DNA of 64,000 nucleotides from Deltaproteobacteria bacterium (GTDB lineage: Bacteria > Desulfobacterota > DSM-4660 > Desulfatiglandales > HGW-15): the NCBI GenBank assembly GCA_020060215.1, contig JAGVAP010000136.1, positions 1 through 64,000 of the forward strand, written 5' to 3'. The translations under genes were made by a program, and so were the position numbers. The notes under the pieces are model-generated. The model searched no databases. It was not told where the DNA came from and worked only from the letters and a program-made list of their open reading frames with translations. Positions 1 through 8,718 of this stretch are shown here, piece after piece. Every line of letters begins with the position of its first letter. Within the stretch, counting starts at the first letter, position 1.

Positions 1-697
1 ACAGGTTGCACTTGTCCGGGTCCTTGGGATCGGCCACGGGGGTTGCATCGGTGACGATCCGCGCGATTTTCTGGCGCAGCGTCTTCTCGTCGCAGAAGAT
101 CTCGATGGTGTTGTCATAGGACTTGCTCATCTTCCGCCCGTCGATCCCCACGACGGTGGGCACATCGACGTTGATCTCCGCCTCCGGAAGCACGAAGGTC
201 TCCCCGAAGGTGTTGTTGAACCGAATGGCGATGTCGCGGGTGATCTCCAGGTGCTGCTGCTGGTCCTTTCCCACGGGAACCCGGTCGGCTTGGTAGAGGA
301 GGATGTCGGCGGCCATGAGGACGGGGTAGGAAAGGAGGCCGTGATTGGGGGCGATGCCCTGCTCCACCTTGTCCTTGTACGAATGACTTCTCAGGAGGAG
401 CCCCACCGGGGTCACGTTGTTCAGGATCCAGGTGAGCTCCGTCACCTCGGGCACATCCGACTGCACCCAGAAAATGGATCGGTCCGGGTCGAGGCCGAGG
501 GAAAGGAAATCGAGGGCCGCGTTCAACGTCCCGGCGCCGAGGCGCTCCGGGTCCGAAACCGAGGTCATGGCATGGTAGTTCACGATGAAGCAGAAGAGCT
601 CCGACCGTTCCTGGTACTCGATCATCGGCTTCATCATCCCGAAATAGTTGCCGATGTGAAGTTCGCCCGAAGGCTGTATGCCTGAGAGTACGCGCAT
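1..697 (-). CDS. trpS: Tryptophanyl-tRNA synthetase, 3' end cut off by the window
   Basis: Class I aminoacyl-tRNA synthetase that charges tRNA-Trp in the cytoplasm. The reverse strand gives an N-terminus reading MRVLSGIQPSGELHIGNYFG, with the HIGN form of the class I HIGH signature, and the KMSKS motif lies near residue 193 (GIDGRKMSKSYDN). About 232 residues are visible; the family is about 330 long, so the C-terminal anticodon-binding part lies outside the window. The start at 697 is supported by AGAGGAAG directly upstream. A self-complementary repeat separates it from the gene behind it. Identification is by motif and is secure. Confidence 0.95.
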   Translation of the reverse strand, partial: MRVLSGIQPSGELHIGNYFGMMKPMIEYQERSELFCFIVNYHAMTSVSDPERLGAGTLNAALDFLSLGLDPDRSIFWVQSDVPEVTELTWILNNVTPVGLLLRSHSYKDKVEQGIAPNHGLLSYPVLMAADILLYQADRVPVGKDQQQHLEITRDIAIRFNNTFGETFVLPEAEINVDVPTVVGIDGRKMSKSYDNTIEIFCDEKTLRQKIARIVTDATPVADPKDPDKCNL

Positions 698-730
698 CTT
701 CCTCTATCGCTCCTCAACAACAGAGAATTT

Positions 731-785
731 CGCCACAAAGACACCAAAGAAGATTTTCTTCGTGTCTTCGTGTCTTCGTGGCGGA
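731..785. repeat. Dispersed palindromic repeat, family A copy 1
   Basis: Imperfect inverted repeat whose left arm is built on CCACAAAGACACCAAAGAAG and whose right arm is built on CTTCGTGTCTTCGTGGCG. The right arm contains the word GTCTTC twice in tandem. Related copies lie at 10071-10144 and 33394-33466. This copy ends one base before the stop codon of the HMA lipoprotein gene and could act as a 3' stabilising hairpin for it. The function is unknown. Confidence 0.75.
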
Positions 786-786
786 T

Positions 787-1122
787 TTATTGGCAGAGCA
801 GGGCAGGATCACCTGCGGCCGAGTCCCCGATCTCGTATCCTTTTGCCGCAAGCCGTTGCGCAATCCTGTCAGGGTTGGTCACCCTGTCATCGAATGTGAT
901 GAGAAGATTTTTTTCTGCGGGTTCGATATCGTAGCGGATGATGCCGTCTATCTCGTTCAGGGCAGCCCGTACCCTCCTGAGAGGACTGCCTCAGCCGCTC
1001 ATGAGGTTTGGAACCGAGAGTCTCACGGACTTTGAACTGGACGGCGGAACGTCGCGAACGCATCCGAATGCCTGAACCAGCAACGTACCCGCGATCAGCA
1101 CTGCGGCCCACTTCTCTTTCAT
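787..1122 (-). CDS. HMA/MerP-like lipoprotein with in-frame UGA, candidate selenoprotein
   Basis: From ATG at 1122 the frame encodes a lipoprotein signal (MKEKWAAVLIAGTLLVQAFG followed by Cys21), a short linker and a heavy-metal-associated domain. Codon 44 (991-993) is TGA. Reading through it keeps the domain intact to a TAA at 787-789, giving 111 residues. The residues after the UGA (RVRAALNEIDGI, later AQRLAAKGYEIG) match the usual HMA pattern V..AL..I.GV and A..L...GY. Aligned on that Val, the UGA falls on the first Cys of the metal-binding CxxC; the second Cys is replaced by Pro (UGSP). A 30-nt hairpin starts right after the UGA. The start overlaps the S1-protein stop as ATGA, implying translational coupling. 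The alternative is a pseudogene with one nonsense mutation; no selA, selB or tRNA-Sec gene is visible here. Confidence 0.6.
961..990 (-). promoter_or_regulatory. SECIS-like hairpin directly after the in-frame UGA
   Basis: On the coding strand, GGCAGTCC immediately after the TGA pairs with GGGCTGCC over 8 bp, including one G-U pair. Inside it CCTC pairs with GAGG around a UCAG loop that contains a G. Bacterial SECIS elements are short stem-loops just 3' of the UGA with a G in the apical loop, so the form fits. The loop starts about 10 nt after the UGA, closer than in E. coli fdhF. Functional assignment is an inference. Confidence 0.5.
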
Positions 1123-2618
1123 GCGTCCGGTCCTTTTTCCTTCTGAGAGCCTTCTCTGGACTTCAAGGCGTCCTGCAGTCTCTCCCCCAGGGAACCGAGG
1201 CTCTTCTTGCCTCCGGTCGCTCCGGTGAACCTCCGCCAATCCTCTTCATCCTTGCGATCGGCCGGGCCCAGGCTGATTCTTCTCTCCTCGGACTGAATCG
1301 CCTCGACGATGACCTTGACGGGCTCCCCCTCCCGAATCCTATCCGACAGCCCGGGCGCACCCGATTCCATGATGCGGGACCTTGGAAGCAGCCCTGTAAT
1401 CCCCGGGGCAAGACTTACAAACCAGCCGAATCGCTCCTTCTTCTCCACCAGGCCCTCGAGCGCCTGTCCCACCTGAAATCTCTCGGCCACATCGACCCAG
1501 GGGTCTCCTTCCGCATCACGGATACTCAAAGAGATCCTCCTCTTGGAAGGGTCGATCTCCTTGACCACCACCTCTACCTCGTCCCCGGGGTTCACCACGT
1601 CTTCGGGCCTGTTCACCCTTTTCAGGTAGCTCATCTCGCTGATGTGGACCAGCCCCTCGACCCCCGGCTCGATCTCCACGAACGCACCGAACTTGGCGCA
1701 GCGGGTCACCTTTCCCTTCAGCCTGTCACCCGGGTGGAATCTTTCATCCAGATTCTCCCATGGGTCGCCCGTCACCTGTTTGGCGGAGAGGGAGATCCTC
1801 ATGCGGTCGCCCGCCGTTTCCTTGTCTATTTTGATGATCCTGACCCGAATCATCTGGTCCTTGGAGATGATCTCTTCCGGTTTGGCCACGCGTGACCAGC
1901 TCAGCTCGGAGAGGTGCACCATGCCCTCCAGCCCCGGAAAGATCTCGACGAAGGCGCCGTACGGCATCAGCCGGGTGACCCTTCCGTCCAGCTCCACCCC
2001 CGGTTCCAGCCCTTTCAAGAACTCCTCTCGGGCCTTGGCCTGCTCCGCCCTCAGCAGCTCCCGCCTCGAAACGACGATATTCTTGCCCATTTCCTCGAAC
2101 TGCGTGATGAGGAAGGGGTAGGTCTTCCCGACGTGATCTTCGGGTTTGTCGACGTAGCCCAGGCCCATTTGGCCCATGGGGCAAAAGGCCCTCCGCTTCA
2201 TCACTTCGACGTGAAAACCCCCTTTGACAAGCCCTTTCACCTTCCCTTCCACCGGAACGGAATGCTGGTGCGCGCTCCTCAGGGCCACCAGGCCTCCCGT
2301 CTTGGATGCGGTCTTGGAGAGCCGGATCTCATCGCCCCCTGTGGCGACCACATAAAGCTCGACGGTATCTCCTACTTCATACGGCAGGAGGCCGTTTTCG
2401 TCCAAGAGCTCGCTCCTTTCGACGACGCCGTCGATCTTGGTGCCCGTATCCACGAAAACGGCATCCTTGCCGATGGAAAGGATGCTTCCGCGGATCCTCT
2501 CTCCCACTTGAATGTTCTCATCCCTGCCGCTCTCGTAGGCCTCCATGAGCTCGGCAAAGCTCTTCTCTTCCGGTTGCTGCGTCTCTGAAGGGTTTTCTGG
2601 CCTGTTCATTTCCACCAA
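1119..2618 (-). CDS. S1-domain RNA-binding protein (ribosomal protein S1 family)
   Basis: A 499-residue protein with about five S1/OB-fold RNA-binding repeats, roughly at residues 37-100, 120-200, 208-278, 293-364 and 381-448. The third and fourth carry the typical YGAFVEI/FGAFVEI and EGMVHLSEL/EGLVHISEM signatures; the fifth is divergent. S1 proteins bind mRNA leaders on the 30S subunit. The acidic N-terminal tail (residues 1-35) is not an S1 fold. It is shorter than the six-domain E. coli RpsA, so it may be the main S1 or a paralogue. The frame opens on TTG at 2618, with AAAGGAG 5 nt upstream; ATG at 2609 is an alternative. It overlaps the downstream HMA gene by ATGA. Confidence 0.85.
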   Translation of the reverse strand: MVEMNRPENPSETQQPEEKSFAELMEAYESGRDENIQVGERIRGSILSIGKDAVFVDTGTKIDGVVERSELLDENGLLPYEVGDTVELYVVATGGDEIRLSKTASKTGGLVALRSAHQHSVPVEGKVKGLVKGGFHVEVMKRRAFCPMGQMGLGYVDKPEDHVGKTYPFLITQFEEMGKNIVVSRRELLRAEQAKAREEFLKGLEPGVELDGRVTRLMPYGAFVEIFPGLEGMVHLSELSWSRVAKPEEIISKDQMIRVRIIKIDKETAGDRMRISLSAKQVTGDPWENLDERFHPGDRLKGKVTRCAKFGAFVEIEPGVEGLVHISEMSYLKRVNRPEDVVNPGDEVEVVVKEIDPSKRRISLSIRDAEGDPWVDVAERFQVGQALEGLVEKKERFGWFVSLAPGITGLLPRSRIMESGAPGLSDRIREGEPVKVIVEAIQSEERRISLGPADRKDEEDWRRFTGATGGKKSLGSLGERLQDALKSREGSQKEKGPDA

Positions 2619-2759
2619 GCTTGCTCCTTTGTTTTGGCTTTTATACGTCCGTCAAGGAAATCATGTTTTATTATCAGTCTATATAAGCACTGCCAAGCAA
2701 ATAATGAAAGAGAATATTCAAGTCCGAGCCCCTCATGGCCGATGAGAGGGGTGATTGAT

Positions 2760-2850
2760 TCCTTTGCCAGAGGGCAAACCTTCCGAAAGGGAGGGACGCA
2801 AAGCTTCCGGTCTAAGTCCAAGTAACGGGATATGACAGCGGGGCTGCAAG
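2760..2850 (+). promoter_or_regulatory. Cyclic di-GMP-I (GEMM-I) riboswitch aptamer
   Basis: The core matches the GEMM-I consensus: GGCAAACC at 2773-2780, a P2 stem closed by a GAAA tetraloop (2785-2788), GGGACGCAAAGC at 2793-2804, then CCGGTCTAAG and TATGACAGCGGGGCTGC. The TCTAAG/TATG pair looks like the tetraloop receptor that docks the GAAA loop in this class. A terminator follows within 15 nt and an ORF starts about 100 nt downstream, so transcriptional control by c-di-GMP is likely. Recognition is from the conserved core; exact ends are approximate. Confidence 0.9.
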
Positions 2851-2863
2851 GCGAGTACCTCAT

Positions 2864-2900
2864 AGAGCCCGGTTTCTGGAAAGGAGCCGGGTTTTTTCTT
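2864..2900 (+). terminator. Intrinsic terminator of the c-di-GMP riboswitch
   Basis: CCCGG pairs with CCGGG and the 3' arm runs directly into TTTTTT (2892-2897). It lies between the aptamer and the start of the next gene, where an expression platform is expected. Whether ligand turns transcription on or off cannot be read with certainty. Confidence 0.8.
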
Positions 2901-2951
2901 GCCCCTGCGCCTTCTTGCATCGGCCAACTCAAGGAAAGGAGGGCCCGACCA

Positions 2952-3245
2952 ATGATGATAGAACCTGTAGACAGCGCCGCTGCAAGGCCGGTCGCTCAGG
3001 CAACGGCCCCGGGCAAGATCTCGGAGCAGGAACCTTCCCGCCCGGTCGAGGGGACCAAGGAGAGCCTCGACTCGGGGCTGGACGTAAACAGGGACGGCTA
3101 CGGCCAAGAAAGGAGGATCGACGAGCGGCAGAGAGACCCGGAGTCCGAGGCCACGACCTACGATGCCAGGGGAACTTCCAGGGAGCGCCGTCCCCCGGAT
3201 TCACCGCCACCGCAGGAAGGAGAGTCCGTGGACCTGTTTGTGTAA
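2952..3245 (+). CDS. Small hypothetical protein controlled by c-di-GMP riboswitch
   Basis: A 97-residue, very polar protein with no signal peptide or membrane segment. The N-terminus is MMIEPVDSAAARPVAQATAP, the middle is rich in Arg, Glu, Asp and Pro, and the end is the hydrophobic tail SVDLFV. AAAGGAGGG lies upstream of the ATG at 2952; the ATG at 2955 is an alternative start. Its only functional clue is position: it is the first gene after a c-di-GMP-I riboswitch and terminator, which suggests a part in motility, surface or adhesion behaviour. I do not recognise the family. A 12-bp inverted repeat lies about 45 nt after the stop. Confidence 0.6.
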   Translation: MMIEPVDSAAARPVAQATAPGKISEQEPSRPVEGTKESLDSGLDVNRDGYGQERRIDERQRDPESEATTYDARGTSRERRPPDSPPPQEGESVDLFV

Positions 3246-3663
3246 TCCCCTTCGCCGGCGCCCTCGAGGCTGGAGGGTGCCCCGGAATCCTGCAGGAGCA
3301 GCCCGGTTTGCGGTTCCCCCGCTCAACGGTCGCCAACCGGCAATGCTCCTGCAGGTCCTTTCGCCTCCCCCAATCTGAAATGTCTTTGACCTGGATCCCG
3401 CATCCTGAATCTTGCACCATCCTTGAAGTAGACGATGCCCGATCGATCAGCTCCTTCGGTGACGGCTGTTCCGTCGAGACATCCAGAGATGGATTCTTCA
3501 TCTGAACTTTCGCAACAGGGATACGGGCGTCGAGCCTGCCGGAGACCTCCACCTGAGATCTCCTGGTGACGGTTTACCCTCCACCAAGCGCCTGCCCCCT
3601 TTTTTCATCTTGCGCCTGCTTGTTGCGGTGTTAGAATGCCTTTTTTCTACGGAGATGATCAGA
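3246..3663. other. Gap of about 420 bases, mostly empty
   Basis: Apart from the inverted repeat at 3289-3355, I see no convincing gene here. Overlapping open frames on both strands lack good ribosome binding sites and domain features. The stretch just before 3664 should hold the promoter and leader of the flavoprotein gene, but no clear -35/-10 pair stands out. Confidence 0.5.
3289..3355. repeat. Perfect 12-bp inverted repeat, 43-base spacer
   Basis: CCTGCAGGAGCA at 3289-3300 is the exact reverse complement of TGCTCCTGCAGG at 3344-3355. A second short pair inside it (CCCGG/CCGG) could extend the stem. No T-run follows, so it is not a standard terminator. It may be a 3' hairpin for the small gene upstream or an operator-like site. 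Confidence 0.5.
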
Positions 3664-5061
3664 ATGGACACAGAAATGAAGGACCAGTTGATCGCGATCG
3701 TCGGTCCCGATCACTTCACGGATCGTTTGATCGATCTCGTTTCCTATTCCTATGACGCCTCGGATCATGATCACCGGCCCGATGCGGCCGTGTGGCCCAC
3801 CGATCGAGAGCAGGTCTCGGCCATTTTGAAGTTGGCCCATCACTTCGCTTCTCCCGTCATCCCCCGCGGGGCAGGGACCGGGTTGGCCGGAGGGGTCGTT
3901 CCGATCCGCGGCGGCCTGGTCCTGGATATGTGCAGGATGAACAGGATCCTTTCCGTTCGCATTCCCGACCGGGTGGCGATCGTACAGCCCGGAGTGGTCT
4001 ATTCCGACCTGGAGAGGACCCTCCTGCCGTACGGGTTTTTCTTTCCCCCGGACCCTGCCAGCGGAAAGGTCTGCACGCTCGGTGGAAACGTGGCTACCAA
4101 CGCCGGGGGGATACGGGGCGCGAAGTACGGGGTGACCAGAGATTATGTGCTGGCCCTTGAAGTGGTTCTGGCGGACGGTCGAATCACCCGGACCGGGTCC
4201 TCCTGCATGAAATCTTCTTCAGGGTACGACCTCACCCGGCTCTTCGTGGGGTCCGAAGGGACCCTGGGCGTGATCACCGAGATCACCCTCAAGATCAGCC
4301 CGCGTCCGACTGCACTGCGCACCGCTCTGGCCGTCTTCGCCCAACTGCGCGATGCGGGCCAGGCCGTGTCGGACATCATGCATTCCGGCATCATCCCCAG
4401 CGTGCTGGAGGTGCTCGATTCGAACTCCATCAGGGTGCTTCGGCAGAATGCAGGCGCCCCGCTCCCGGATGCCTCGGCCATGATCCTCGTGGAGACCGAC
4501 GGCTACACGGAAGGGGAAGCCTCCTTTCAGATGGACAAGGTCATCCAGGTCTTTGAAAGGAACCAGGTGCTGAATGTCCAGAAGGCCGAGACGCCGGAGG
4601 AGGCGGAGAAGCTCTGGAAATTCCGCAAATCGGTCGGCAGCCTCGCCGCCAAGCTTCGGGCCAACAACGTCTCGGAGGACATTGCAGTGCCGGTCTCCAG
4701 GGTACCCGACCTCCTGACGGGGATCTCCGATATCGTTCAGCGCCACGATCTTCCGTTTGTCGTCTTCGGTCACGCAGGGGACGGGAACCTCCACCCCCGC
4801 ATCCTGTACGACCGGGCGGATCCGGATCAGGTCCGGCGCATGCGCAAGGCCGTGGCGGAGGTATTCGCCTTCAGTTGTGAGATGGGCGGCACCCTCACGG
4901 GAGAGCACGGCATCGGCTTATCCAAGGCGCCCTACATGTCGCTCGAGCACGACCCGGTGGCCATGGAACTGATGCGCTCCTTCAAGAGACTCCTCGATCC
5001 GAAAAACATCCTGAACCCAGGCAAAATGGCCCTGGATGAGGAGCCCTCCGCAGAGGAATGA
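3664..5061 (+). CDS. FAD-linked oxidase, GlcD/D-lactate dehydrogenase type
   Basis: A 465-residue flavoprotein of the glycolate oxidase GlcD / D-2-hydroxyacid dehydrogenase family. The PCMH-type FAD-binding signature PRGAGTGLAGG is near residue 70, followed by the GGNVATNAGG and SEGTLGVITEITLK motifs. The C-terminal half ends in GHAGDGNLHP, GEHGIG and LDPKNILNPGK, all typical of the family. These enzymes oxidise 2-hydroxyacids such as glycolate or D-lactate and pass electrons to an Fe-S partner. No GlcE or GlcF partner lies beside it, so the substrate is open. I chose the ATG at 3664 because GGAG lies 10 nt upstream; the frame is open from 3610. Confidence 0.9.
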   Translation: MDTEMKDQLIAIVGPDHFTDRLIDLVSYSYDASDHDHRPDAAVWPTDREQVSAILKLAHHFASPVIPRGAGTGLAGGVVPIRGGLVLDMCRMNRILSVRIPDRVAIVQPGVVYSDLERTLLPYGFFFPPDPASGKVCTLGGNVATNAGGIRGAKYGVTRDYVLALEVVLADGRITRTGSSCMKSSSGYDLTRLFVGSEGTLGVITEITLKISPRPTALRTALAVFAQLRDAGQAVSDIMHSGIIPSVLEVLDSNSIRVLRQNAGAPLPDASAMILVETDGYTEGEASFQMDKVIQVFERNQVLNVQKAETPEEAEKLWKFRKSVGSLAAKLRANNVSEDIAVPVSRVPDLLTGISDIVQRHDLPFVVFGHAGDGNLHPRILYDRADPDQVRRMRKAVAEVFAFSCEMGGTLTGEHGIGLSKAPYMSLEHDPVAMELMRSFKRLLDPKNILNPGKMALDEEPSAEE

Positions 5062-5555
5062 GCGTCACAAAGAAGTGACAACACGGGGGTCGTCGGCGGC
5101 ATGGACAAACTCGTTTGGCCGTGTCCTTTGGCTTCGCACGGACAAGCAGAAGATTTCCATGGCACCAGACGGAAGACGACCGGAGTCTGGACACGGGACG
5201 AGAAAACAAGAAGATCAAGCGACAAATGACCAGGGACCGATCACCGATGACATTTCGTTTTTTGTGGCGGGATTCCAAAAAAAGCATTTGACATCGTTCC
5301 TGCAACTATGTTACGCGATAACTTTCGTGTTTCCTTGCCCTTAGCAACCCTATATAATGTTCTTCGCAGCTGCATCGGTCCCCTCAAAGGACTTGAAGCG
5401 GCTGTAAACCGACCTTTTCCGCGCAGCTCCGTGAGGAAGAGGGGGTCGAGTTGTTTGGAAACAAGGCGGAACGGGGCGGTTCAGCTAGTGCGCCCCCGAT
5501 CCAATAGAGATTTGGAAAAGTAGACCGGGAAAACCGCATCAAAGGGGAAAGAAAT
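5062..5555. other. Leader region of the V-type ATPase operon
   Basis: About 490 bases without a credible gene. The 3' part is AT-richer than the surroundings and carries the promoter candidates described at 5288-5358. From there to the first ATPase gene is about 200 nt, which would be a long untranslated leader. I see no known riboswitch core in it. Confidence 0.5.
5288..5358 (+). promoter_or_regulatory. Sigma-70-type promoter(s) of the ATPase operon
   Basis: Two overlapping candidates. The better one has a perfect TATAAT -10 at 5353-5358 and TTTCCT as -35 at 5330-5335, with a 17-nt spacer. Upstream, TTGACA at 5288-5293 is followed after 17 nt by the weaker TTACGC. Both face the atpE start at 5556. 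Confidence 0.5.
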
Positions 5556-6209
5556 ATGGCGGACACCAAATTGCAGGTACTCATCGACACTTTGAAGAAG
5601 CAGGGCGTGGAAAGCGGAGAGGAGGCCTCTCGCGGCATCATCGAAGACGCGAATCAGAAGGCCAACGAGATCCTCCGCAAGGCCAAGGCGGAAGCCGACG
5701 GCATCATCTCCGCCGCCAAGGCAGAGGCGGACAAGAACCTTCGGCAGCTTCAGTCTTCCATGGAGATCGCGGCCTCTCAATTGCTGACCGACCTGAAGAG
5801 GACCATCGAACAGCAGTTGCTCGGCCTCCCCATGAAGAAGAAGATCGCCGAGGCCTTGGACGATACCAAGTTCCTCAAGGAGCTCATGACCGCCTGCGTG
5901 CGCGAGTACGTGAAAAGCTCGGAGCGCGCCGACCTGAGTGTCCTGGTCTCCAAGGAGCAGCAGGAAAAACTCACCGATTTCACCATGGAGATATTGAAGA
6001 CGCTCCCGGGGAAGCGCGACGGCGACCAGCTCACACTGGACCTGAAGAGCGACGGTGTCGCCTTCGGATTCATCATCGGCACCAGCGACGGCGTCGTGAG
6101 GCTGGATTTCACGGACGAGGCGTTCCTCGAGCTGTTCCTCAGGTATCTTGCCCCCCGGTTCCGGAGCTATTTCAAACCCGTTGACCTCAAGGGATTGAGC
6201 GGCAAATGA
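5556..6209 (+). CDS. atpE: V/A-type ATP synthase subunit E
   Basis: A 217-residue peripheral-stalk subunit of the V/A-type rotary ATPase. The N-terminal half is a long charged helix rich in Ala, Lys and Glu (for example NEILRKAKAEADGIISAAKA). The C-terminal half is a globular alpha/beta domain that caps the catalytic head, as in archaeal and bacterial E subunits. GGGGAAAG precedes the ATG. It is the first gene of a seven-gene operon and overlaps the next gene by four bases (ATGA). No separate subunit H/G gene is seen, so the E subunit may be the only recognisable stalk component here. Confidence 0.85.
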   Translation: MADTKLQVLIDTLKKQGVESGEEASRGIIEDANQKANEILRKAKAEADGIISAAKAEADKNLRQLQSSMEIAASQLLTDLKRTIEQQLLGLPMKKKIAEALDDTKFLKELMTACVREYVKSSERADLSVLVSKEQQEKLTDFTMEILKTLPGKRDGDQLTLDLKSDGVAFGFIIGTSDGVVRLDFTDEAFLELFLRYLAPRFRSYFKPVDLKGLSGK

Positions 6210-6964
6210 GATACTACTTCCTGGTTGCTTATCTCCCTGAGATACACAGGGACGACAAGAAGCTGAAGCTCCGCCTCTCGGACCTCCTTCAGGAGAAAGA
6301 CCATATCACGGAGCAGGACTGGAAGCAGGTGGAGCTGCTCCTCCTTTCGGGCGATCTTCTCCAGATCGAAAGACTCCTGGCCGGAAAGAGCAATGAGGTC
6401 GAATACAGCCTCTACGGCCTCGAGTTCTGGAAAGAACAGCTGAAGTCCCCCAGGGAGGTCCCCGAATTCATGGCGGAGCCTTTTGAAACCATTGCGGCCG
6501 AGGGAATGACCCCCCGGAACCTCGATCGGCTGCAGGACGCCTACTACAGGCACGTCATCGATAACGCCTCCAGCTCCTTCCTGCGGGAATACATGCTCTT
6601 CGAGAAGGATCTGAGGAATACGGTGGCCGCGGTCCGGGCCCGCAGAAAGGGGCTTCCCGCATCCGATTCCGTCGTGGGGGAAGGGGATGTCGTCGATCTG
6701 CTCAGCCGCAGCACAGCCGAGGACTTCGGTCTGAGCGCACAGTACCCCTGGATCGAGAAGATCGTCTCCGCAAAAGGCCCGGTAGAGACGGAAGAGGCTA
6801 TTCAGCAGATCGTCTGGGACAACATCGATGAGATGACCGAAAAACTGGATTTTGACTTTGACGTCGTCCTGGCCTATCTCCTCAAGCTCCATCTCCTGGA
6901 GAGGAGCATCGGTTTGAGCGAGGAGCAGGGCATGGAAACCGTCAGGCAGCTGGAGGAACTATAA
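6206..6964 (+). CDS. DUF2764 protein of V-type ATPase operon, probable subunit C equivalent
   Basis: A 252-residue, mostly helical, acidic protein beginning MRYYFLVAYLPEIHRDDKKL. Genes of this type (DUF2764 by my recognition) occur between E and A in spirochaete and chlamydial V-ATPase operons, where no normal subunit C gene exists. A role as the C-like connector between stalk and membrane ring is therefore likely but inferred. It overlaps atpE by four bases and stops one base before atpA, so it is translated with the catalytic subunits. Confidence 0.75.
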   Translation: MRYYFLVAYLPEIHRDDKKLKLRLSDLLQEKDHITEQDWKQVELLLLSGDLLQIERLLAGKSNEVEYSLYGLEFWKEQLKSPREVPEFMAEPFETIAAEGMTPRNLDRLQDAYYRHVIDNASSSFLREYMLFEKDLRNTVAAVRARRKGLPASDSVVGEGDVVDLLSRSTAEDFGLSAQYPWIEKIVSAKGPVETEEAIQQIVWDNIDEMTEKLDFDFDVVLAYLLKLHLLERSIGLSEEQGMETVRQLEEL

Positions 6965-6965
6965 T

Positions 6966-8714
6966 ATGTCGCATGCGATTGGAAAGGTCGTGGCGGGATA
7001 CGGCAACATGCTGACCGCCTCATTTGACACGAATGTCCGCCAGAATGAGGTGGCCTATGTGGTCACGGGCGATAGCCGGCTCAAATGCGAAGTCATCCGG
7101 GTTCGAGACAACCTGTGCTACATGCAGGCGTTCGAGGATACCCGTGGGGTCAAGGTGGGAGATCAGGTGGAGTTCACGAAGGATCTCCTGGTGGCGGAGC
7201 TCGGCCCCGGACTCCTGGGCCAGATCTATGACGGTCTCCAGAATCCCCTTCCCAAGCTGGCTGCAAAATGCGGTCTCTTCCTCAACCGCGGGGTCTATCT
7301 CGAGAGCCTGGACCGGACCGTGAAGTGGGAGTTCACCCCGGTGGCCAAGGTGGGGGATGTGGTCGCCGCCGGAGACGTGCTCGGGACCGTGCCGGAGGGG
7401 ATCTTCACGCACAAGGTCTTCGTCCCCTTCAACTTCATCGGACAGGCCAGGGTGAAGAGCGTCGCCCCCAAGGGATCCTACACCGTGAATCAGGCGGTGG
7501 CCCAGGTGGAAGACCCGTCGGGCAAGGTCCAAGAGCTGACCATGATGCAGGAATGGCCCATCAAGATCGCCCTGCGCCATTACCAGCAGCGCCTCCTCCC
7601 CGAAGAGCCCCTGGTGACGGGGTGCCGAATCATCGACACCTTCTACCCCGTGGCCAAGGGCGGAACCGCCTGCATCCCCGGACCGTTCGGATCCGGAAAG
7701 ACCGTGCTTCAACAGATCATCTCCCGGTACGCGGACGTGGACGTCATCATCGTGGCAGCCTGCGGGGAACGAGCGGGCGAGGTGGTCGAGACCCTGCGCG
7801 AGTTCCCCCACCTCATGGATCCATACACCGGCAAGACGCTGATGGACCGGACCATCATCATCTGCAACACCTCGTCCATGCCGGTTGCCGCAAGGGAGGC
7901 CTCCATCTACACCGCCATCACCCTGGGCGAGTATTACCGCCAGATGGGATTGGGCGTGCTCATCCTCGCGGACTCCACATCGCGGTGGGCCCAGGCGCTT
8001 CGGGAGATGAGCGGCCGGTTGGAAGAGATCCCCGGGGAAGAGGCCTTTCCGGCGTACCTGCAGTCCAGGATCGCCGACTTCTACGAGCGCGCCGGCCTCG
8101 TCCGCCTCAAGGACGGCGCCACCGGCTCGGTCAGCATCATCGGGACCGTTTCCCCAGCGGGCGGGAACTTCGAGGAGCCCGTCACCCAGGGGACCCTGGC
8201 CGTGGTCGGCGCCTTCCTGGGCCTCACCTGGGCCAGGTCGAACGCGCGCCGGTTCCCGGCCATCGATCCCCTCATCTCCTGGTCGAAGTACTCTGAGCAG
8301 ATGAAGGAGACCCTCGACAAGCTCGATCCCAACTGGGTCATGAAGATCAAGGAAGCACAGCGCCTCATCTACAACGGCAACGAGATCAAGAAGAGAATGG
8401 ACGTCGTCGGCGAGGAAGGCACCTCCCTGGCGGACTTCATCACCCAGCTCAAGGCCGAGTTTCTCGACTCGGTGTACCTGCAGCAGAACGCCTTCGATCC
8501 TGTGGACGCGGCCAACAACATGGAGCGCCAGATCTACGTCTACAACAAGGTTTACCGGATGTTGAAGAAGGAAATCGTGGCCAAGGACAAGGACGATGCG
8601 AGGGATATCTTCTTCAGGCTGACCGCCCTTTTCAAAAATTGGAATTCCTCGAAGTGGCAAAGCGATGATTTCAATGGGTATGAAAAACAGATCAACGATT
8701 TTCTAGGGGGTTAA
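6966..8714 (+). CDS. atpA: V/A-type ATP synthase catalytic subunit A
   Basis: A 582-residue catalytic subunit. The Walker A motif GPFGSGKT is at residues 239-246 and the large non-homologous insertion typical of V/A-type A subunits lies before it. Further family motifs are [32 protein letters not shown] and [15 protein letters not shown]. It hydrolyses or makes ATP in the A3B3 head. The start ATG at 6966 is one base after the previous stop. Length is normal for the family. Confidence 0.97.
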   Translation: MSHAIGKVVAGYGNMLTASFDTNVRQNEVAYVVTGDSRLKCEVIRVRDNLCYMQAFEDTRGVKVGDQVEFTKDLLVAELGPGLLGQIYDGLQNPLPKLAAKCGLFLNRGVYLESLDRTVKWEFTPVAKVGDVVAAGDVLGTVPEGIFTHKVFVPFNFIGQARVKSVAPKGSYTVNQAVAQVEDPSGKVQELTMMQEWPIKIALRHYQQRLLPEEPLVTGCRIIDTFYPVAKGGTACIPGPFGSGKTVLQQIISRYADVDVIIVAACGERAGEVVETLREFPHLMDPYTGKTLMDRTIIICNTSSMPVAAREASIYTAITLGEYYRQMGLGVLILADSTSRWAQALREMSGRLEEIPGEEAFPAYLQSRIADFYERAGLVRLKDGATGSVSIIGTVSPAGGNFEEPVTQGTLAVVGAFLGLTWARSNARRFPAIDPLISWSKYSEQMKETLDKLDPNWVMKIKEAQRLIYNGNEIKKRMDVVGEEGTSLADFITQLKAEFLDSVYLQQNAFDPVDAANNMERQIYVYNKVYRMLKKEIVAKDKDDARDIFFRLTALFKNWNSSKWQSDDFNGYEKQINDFLGG

Positions 8715-8718
8715 TGTC

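Noticed and set aside
2929..3552. Reverse open frame opposite the riboswitch-controlled gene
   Set aside because: Low-complexity Arg/Pro composition with no recognisable domain or ribosome site; the forward gene has the riboswitch and a good ribosome site.
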